Assembly (NCBI GenBank): GCA_964439625.1
Contig: CAYTPI010000012.1
Coordinates: 1-64,000 of the forward strand
DNA: 64,000 bases
Direction: 5' to 3'
Source: CAYTPI01 sp964439625
Lineage (GTDB): Bacteria > Chloroflexota > Anaerolineae > Aggregatilineales > UBA3940
A program made the position numbers and the translations under genes. Shown here in pieces: positions 59,683-64,000 of this stretch. Numbering within the stretch: position 1 is the stretch's first letter; every line of letters begins with the position of its first letter. The notes under the pieces are model-generated. The model was not told the origin of the DNA. It worked only from the letters and a program-made list of their open reading frames with translations, and ran no database searches.

Positions 59683-59916
59683 CTAGACTTCAGTTTGAAC
59701 GCGGACGACGTTGGTCGCCTGCGGACCTTTTCCACCTTCTTCAATGGTGAACTCGACGCGTTCATTATCACCGAGTACAGCGTATCCCTGCATTTGAATA
59801 GCACTATAGTGGACGAAAACGTCCTTGCCACCGACGTCTGGGGTAATAAACCCGTAGCCCTTTGAAGCGTCAAACCACTTCACAGTGCCCTGTACGCGGG
59901 CGGTTTGGTCCGTCAT
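59683..59916 (-). CDS. Cold-shock-domain protein
   Basis: A 77-residue CspA-like protein with both RNA-binding motifs: KGYGFI (RNP1) and VFVHYSAI (RNP2). It binds single-stranded RNA or DNA and can act as RNA chaperone. The ATG at 59916 gives the family's normal length; the longer frame upstream adds 14 unrelated residues. An AAGGAG stretch lies 12 bp upstream, rather far. It is a single gene. Confidence 0.94.
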   Translation of the reverse strand: MTDQTARVQGTVKWFDASKGYGFITPDVGGKDVFVHYSAIQMQGYAVLGDNERVEFTIEEGGKGPQATNVVRVQTEV

Positions 59917-60069
59917 AATGATTGAATTCTCCTTAACTGAAACGTTCTGATGCAGCACGGGCTGCGCTGTGTATCAAAAAGCTCGCCTGCGCGAAAAGGC
60001 TTCTACCAGCGTACTTTTCAAGCCCATGTACCGCAAGAGTCTAGCCGATTAGCCCTGCCAGGGCAAGTA

Positions 60070-62451
60070 TTAGGCACCTCCTTCGACCTCAGAGTCAAGC
60101 TGATCCGTGTCTATTTCTTCGCGTCTGCGGCGCACCAACAGCACGATGAGCAGCCACAGCAGCAGGCCGACGATGATCGTAATAGGAATGCCAATGAAAG
60201 CTGGGTTGCCAGCGATAAAACCGCCGCTCTGCTCAATGATCGGGGCGAGTGAGCACCCATCGCCGCAGGCAGCACCTGCCGCTACCGTATCAAAGTTGAC
60301 GCAGACTTCATTGTCAACAACTATACCGGGTGCCTCGAACACTTGGAGCGCTCCACCGTCAATGTCGATCAGTTGAACGTTCTCGATATCGCTTTCTGCC
60401 AAAGCCAGCAGATTCTCGGTGGCGGGGAAACAAATGATGCCAGTGGGTGGCTCTGGGCACTCCAACACCTCTAAGTCAGCGCCGTTAACTGGAATAAACG
60501 AAGACGGGCGGCGCTGGCGGCGGAACTGCTGCTGCCAACGGGCATCTTGGATCTCATAGGCGACGAAGCCGCAACCCGTCTCAACAACGGGCTCCGGGGT
60601 TGGGGTGAGGGTTGGGGCGAACCCCGGTTCAGGGGTGGGCGTCAAGCTTGGCTGGCGAGTGCGGGTGAGTGCTTCAGGGGTCAGCGATGAAGTGACTTCA
60701 ACTGGGGGAACGCCGCCGCCCACGTTGGGGGTATCACCGTCAATATCTGGCTCATCGGCATCGACGACTTCCGTGCCCATTGGGGTGATATCGGTCGCTA
60801 CTGGGGTGACGGTTTCACGCGTCACAGTGACCGTTACTGCTGGTTCCCGCGTTACAGTTGGTGTTTCTTGCTCGTCTTCGTCCTCCTCGCCTCTGTCGTC
60901 GTTTGCATCAGAGATTTCGGTTTCTGTAGGGTCTTCTGGGTCGTCTGTGCCTGGATCATCTGAGCGTAAGGAGAAAGGCGTGCTGCCGGGGTCAATTTGG
61001 ACATTAGCTTGGTTCGAGAGGTTGGGTAAATTAATTGGATCGCTAATCGTATCTAAACGCGCATCGACAAACAGCGTGAAGGTCGTATTTGCCGGAACGT
61101 TGATTCTGTTGCTCAGTTGAACACTATCATTTGCTGAGAGGATGGTGCCGGGGATGATGTCGAAAAATGACGAGGCTGTTACATCCGGTGAACTGAGGCC
61201 AATCACCGTGAGGTCGGAGGGAAAGTCATCGATGAAATTCTGTATTTCATAAGACGATGTCGTTTGAACCGTGAACGTATAGCGGATCACATCGTCAATA
61301 TCGGCAAGGCCATCACTATCGTTATCAATCCGTATTGTGTCGTCTTTACGGAAGAATGTGCCTGAGCCGGTCAGGACAGATGCTGTATCGGAAATCGTAG
61401 CATCGAGGTTATCTGCCGTGACTGTGACGCTGTTTTCAATGTGCGAGTCCGGTGTATCTTCTACGGTTAAGGTGACGGTAATGGTAAATGGCGTCGCTGG
61501 CGGCGTGGTTGGGTATGAAATTTCGAGCGTGCCAGACGCAAGTTGGTTGTCTACGTTGTTAATGGGGGGCGCATTCACATCGAGATCGGTTGTGAATTCA
61601 TTAGCGTCGAGCGAATCTGTGATGGTTAGATCACTGAGGCCGTTCGGTAGATTTTCTACTAAGAACTCGTATTCAATCTGCTCGCCGATATCGGCAAGGC
61701 CGTTGTTGTTAACGTCCAGAATAGAGGCTGTCTTCGTAACGGTTGGGGCCGCAACAGCAAGAATTTTATCGACCTTAAACGAGGTGACATCTATCCCCGT
61801 GGTAGTCCCGCCACCCTGAGCAAAAAACTCGATACAGATGACGTCAATTGCGGTTGTGTCGGCTGAGCCGGTAAACGCATCAAACGGGATGTAGATGAAT
61901 TCGGCGTTCAAGTTCCCGTCATAGACCAAGTTATTACCTGTTGTGGTGTCCTTGAGCGTAATGCGCACCTCGACGTTATTCCCGGAGGGGCTTGGTGTGA
62001 CAAAAACACCGCTGAAAAGCAGACCGCCATAGGTGCCGCCATCCGTCAGGTCGAATGTGTCCCCAGCGGAGACAAAGTCACTGTATTCCAGTTTGACGGT
62101 ACCCTCCGCGGTTCCCGTGTCATAGATGCCTTCAAGGAAAGAAAGATTGGGGTCATTCAGCAATACCTGAACGTTTGGCCCAGTCGTGGTGGGTGTGGTC
62201 GCAGAGACCGTCAGTGTGCTGCCGAAAAAGCCGCCGCTGGTCAAAGTTTCTGAAACAGTACCACCAGACGATGCGGAGATGGTCAGTGGCGTGGCTGAGG
62301 GAAATGATGTTTCAAAGTCGTCGATAATGGGATAGCTGGATGCGTCTTGGGCAAGAGCGGATCGTTGTGCCAGCACAAGCAGTGTAACGCTGACTAAAGC
62401 TACGACCACCCTAAATACTCGGCTGGTGTGAGATTGACGAATCAATGTCAT
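60070..62451 (-). CDS. Large surface protein with DUF11-like repeats
   Basis: A 793-residue exported protein. The signal peptide ends near ALAQD. Residues 40-215 look like a carbohydrate-binding-type beta-sandwich. Two DUF11-like domains follow (about 230-490) with the usual NGLADIGEQIEYEF and DSDGLADIDDVIRYTF openings. Then come a Thr/Pro/Val-rich stalk, a Cys-containing region, and a final membrane helix (about 755-778) with a basic stop-transfer (RRRREE). It is likely displayed on the cell surface. Function unknown. Confidence 0.78.
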   Translation of the reverse strand: MTLIRQSHTSRVFRVVVALVSVTLLVLAQRSALAQDASSYPIIDDFETSFPSATPLTISASSGGTVSETLTSGGFFGSTLTVSATTPTTTGPNVQVLLNDPNLSFLEGIYDTGTAEGTVKLEYSDFVSAGDTFDLTDGGTYGGLLFSGVFVTPSPSGNNVEVRITLKDTTTGNNLVYDGNLNAEFIYIPFDAFTGSADTTAIDVICIEFFAQGGGTTTGIDVTSFKVDKILAVAAPTVTKTASILDVNNNGLADIGEQIEYEFLVENLPNGLSDLTITDSLDANEFTTDLDVNAPPINNVDNQLASGTLEISYPTTPPATPFTITVTLTVEDTPDSHIENSVTVTADNLDATISDTASVLTGSGTFFRKDDTIRIDNDSDGLADIDDVIRYTFTVQTTSSYEIQNFIDDFPSDLTVIGLSSPDVTASSFFDIIPGTILSANDSVQLSNRINVPANTTFTLFVDARLDTISDPINLPNLSNQANVQIDPGSTPFSLRSDDPGTDDPEDPTETEISDANDDRGEEDEDEQETPTVTREPAVTVTVTRETVTPVATDITPMGTEVVDADEPDIDGDTPNVGGGVPPVEVTSSLTPEALTRTRQPSLTPTPEPGFAPTLTPTPEPVVETGCGFVAYEIQDARWQQQFRRQRRPSSFIPVNGADLEVLECPEPPTGIICFPATENLLALAESDIENVQLIDIDGGALQVFEAPGIVVDNEVCVNFDTVAAGAACGDGCSLAPIIEQSGGFIAGNPAFIGIPITIIVGLLLWLLIVLLVRRRREEIDTDQLDSEVEGGA

Positions 62452-62612
62452 CTAAAGGTCACTCTCTGGCGGTGGTGGTTAAAGAACTTAGCGATTAAAT
62501 GCGCTGTGCTTATTCAGAAGCAGGCTTGGTTAGCTGCAAAGTCAGATGTTTAACTAAAATTTACCATAGCACATCCCCCTGTGAAAATTGCGACGGAACA
62601 CATAGCTCGCAT

Positions 62613-63416
62613 TTAGCCGCGTGCTACAACCATGAACATACCGACCAGACCCAGCGCCGCGGCAGCTAGTGTAATCGAAAGTGGCAGTAAAACGGTGAAC
62701 AAAGCTGATACTGCTAACTCGGTCGCAAGGCCTTGGATAAACAGAGAGCTTAAGGGAATGTAGAACACCGCGATCACTGAGACGGGCACGGGGCCGGGGC
62801 GAAAGGTCAGACGTAGGCGTCTACGGGTAAATTTATCGATGTAGATCGCTTCGATCTTTAGCAGATCGTGCATGGTTTTGACCGAAGTCGGTTGGGCATC
62901 TAGGTCTTTGATCTCGCGCACGTTTTGCTTGTGGCGTTTATACAGGTCGCGCATACTGGTTTCTTGATCGAAGGTTTGCAGAATATAGTCAGGCTTGGTG
63001 ATCTGCGTCGCCTGGGCGTCAGCCCCCTGTGCCATATGCGTCTCGACGCAGGCTTGGTCGCTAAAGAGCGTGAAGATGCCCACACTAATAAAGTCACCGA
63101 GGGTAGCGATGCTGGCGTAGGCCGTCTGGTTTGGTGCGGTATAGACGTACTCGATATGCCCTTTATCATCTTCCCCGCTAACCACCCGGAAGTTACCAAT
63201 ATGGCTGAATTTTGACTGCTCTAACTGCCTTGCAACCGTCTTGAACACCTCAGTTTCTGGTAGGGGGGCATCGCTGGCGTCAAGGGCTTGGAGCGTGTCT
63301 AGGTGGCGGAACAGCCGCAGGCCGCGCCGCATGCCGCTCATACCAAAAATGAGCAGACCATTCATAATGAGGTAGGCGACTCCTGAAAAGAGCAGGACGG
63401 CAATTTGAGCAGTCAT
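62613..63416 (-). CDS. Hypothetical membrane protein (first paralogue)
   Basis: A 267-residue protein with one N-terminal membrane helix, a soluble middle region and two C-terminal helices (about 205-260). The middle shares a block with the gene upstream: TAPNQTAYAS..., IFTLFSDQACVETH and a KTMHDLLKIEAIYI segment. AGGAG directly before the ATG at 63416 fixes the start; a longer frame would overlap the upstream gene. No family is recognised. The two genes are a tandem duplication. Confidence 0.7.
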   Translation of the reverse strand: MTAQIAVLLFSGVAYLIMNGLLIFGMSGMRRGLRLFRHLDTLQALDASDAPLPETEVFKTVARQLEQSKFSHIGNFRVVSGEDDKGHIEYVYTAPNQTAYASIATLGDFISVGIFTLFSDQACVETHMAQGADAQATQITKPDYILQTFDQETSMRDLYKRHKQNVREIKDLDAQPTSVKTMHDLLKIEAIYIDKFTRRRLRLTFRPGPVPVSVIAVFYIPLSSLFIQGLATELAVSALFTVLLPLSITLAAAALGLVGMFMVVARG

Positions 63417-63417
63417 A

Positions 63418-64000
63418 TTACTCCTGTGTTGGTTGCTTAACGCGCCGGCGTAGTTGAATTGAATAAGCAATACTGAACGCTAGCAAAATCAGCGTGAAGA
63501 TGGCAAAGGCGATCATCAATAAGGGTGCTAACTGCGGTGTCAGCCAGAGCTGCGCCAAGCTGCGCCCCATTACCAGGCCAAGCGCCACGTTGAAAGCCGC
63601 TAAAATGGATGCGGCGATGCTAACTGGCCTCAGAGAGATGTGTGTTCGCTGGGGCATAAAATACGCGATGTAGGTGTTGGTTAGCCGGATTACGTCGTGC
63701 ATAGATTTGATCTTGCTGGGGTTGAGGTTGTTGCGCTTCATTTTATCAACTTGCCTATAGTGGTAGTTGATGACGTTCTCAAGGTCGAATGACCCTGTGT
63801 AAATGCGCATACGGTGGCGCGGCTCGTCGATGCGTGGCGTGGCCCGCCGCGGGACGTCTAAGATCAATGTTTCCACACAGGCTTCTTCAGCAAATAGGCT
63901 AAATAGCCCCGCTGTAATTTGCTTGTCCACGATGCTGGCTGTCAGAAACGTGCTGTTGCTCGGTGCCAGAAAAACCGTCTGCGGCTGGTCTCCGAAGAGG
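63418..64000 (-). CDS. Hypothetical membrane protein (second paralogue, partial)
   Basis: Cut by the right edge of the window: the frame stays open through base 64000 (LFGDQPQTVFLAPSNS...), so the first GTG inside the window is not the start. The visible 190 or so residues align with the gene at 62613 (FSLFAEEACVET, SMHDVIRLTNTYIA) and end in two membrane helices. It stops one base before the start of its paralogue, so both are co-transcribed. Confidence 0.7.
   Translation of the reverse strand, partial: LFGDQPQTVFLAPSNSTFLTASIVDKQITAGLFSLFAEEACVETLILDVPRRATPRIDEPRHRMRIYTGSFDLENVINYHYRQVDKMKRNNLNPSKIKSMHDVIRLTNTYIAYFMPQRTHISLRPVSIAASILAAFNVALGLVMGRSLAQLWLTPQLAPLLMIAFAIFTLILLAFSIAYSIQLRRRVKQPTQE

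Overview
The window looks like a chromosomal segment of a Chloroflexota bacterium, probably Anaerolineae-like. This is inferred from gene content: several Ser/Thr kinases with Pro/Thr-rich linkers and C-terminal PD40 repeats, a PknK-type kinase-ATPase, a LysJ-type aminotransferase, a VanW-like/LysM/L,D-transpeptidase fusion, and Thr/Pro-rich surface proteins with little outer-membrane machinery. Sigma-70-type promoters (TTGACA/TATAAT and extended -10) and SD sites are easy to read. One scaffold gap (10 N) marks it as a draft assembly.

Layout. 0-7.5 kb: a DMT transporter, a zinc-ribbon protein, an OmpR regulator, a decayed tnpB end with an omega-RNA-like tail, then a tight operon of response regulator, sirtuin-like protein with Tyr at the catalytic His position, histidine kinase and membrane protein. 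7.7-14.4 kb: cell-wall L,D-transpeptidase and a sufC-sufB-sufD operon divergent from a SufT/MIP18-like gene. 14.5-24.6 kb: small metabolic genes, an acyl-ACP-reductase-like gene coupled to a hexapeptide-repeat protein, and three M42 aminopeptidases with a rhomboid protease. 24.9-31.3 kb: two PD40 kinases and an atypical kinase-fold protein. 31.4-32.8 kb: two coupled genes broken by perfect micro-tandem duplications. 33.5-35.0 kb: a class III aminotransferase behind two consecutive Ala-codon attenuators. 35.6-38.1 kb: phosphoesterase, Rieske protein, then a promoter, a compact terminator-ended RNA, a hairpin-dense stretch and an array of five unusual tRNAs. 39.8-44.3 kb: isocitrate lyase behind a two-terminator leader, a metallopeptidase and a glutaredoxin-like protein. 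44.4-56.7 kb: GT39-like glycosyltransferase, SecF, SecD, RCK protein, DUF3592, PP2C, YajC and a 1173-residue kinase/ATPase/TPR protein. 57.4-64 kb: a secreted protein, polyphosphate glucokinase, cold-shock protein, a large DUF11-like surface protein and two membrane paralogues, the last cut by the window edge.

The strongest regulatory discovery is at 34704-35046. Two short ORFs with the same Ala3-X-Ala4 codon pattern are each followed by mutually exclusive antiterminator and terminator pairings, in front of an aminotransferase. The first appears to be read from a leaderless transcript. The second main item is the RNA-rich block at 36.8-38.1 kb: a strong promoter, a three-way-junction RNA of about 80 nt, some 680 bp dense in hairpins, and a tRNA array with repeated GAA anticodons and U at every discriminator position. 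Large ornate RNAs such as GOLLD and ROOL also occur beside tRNAs, but homology to them is not shown here.
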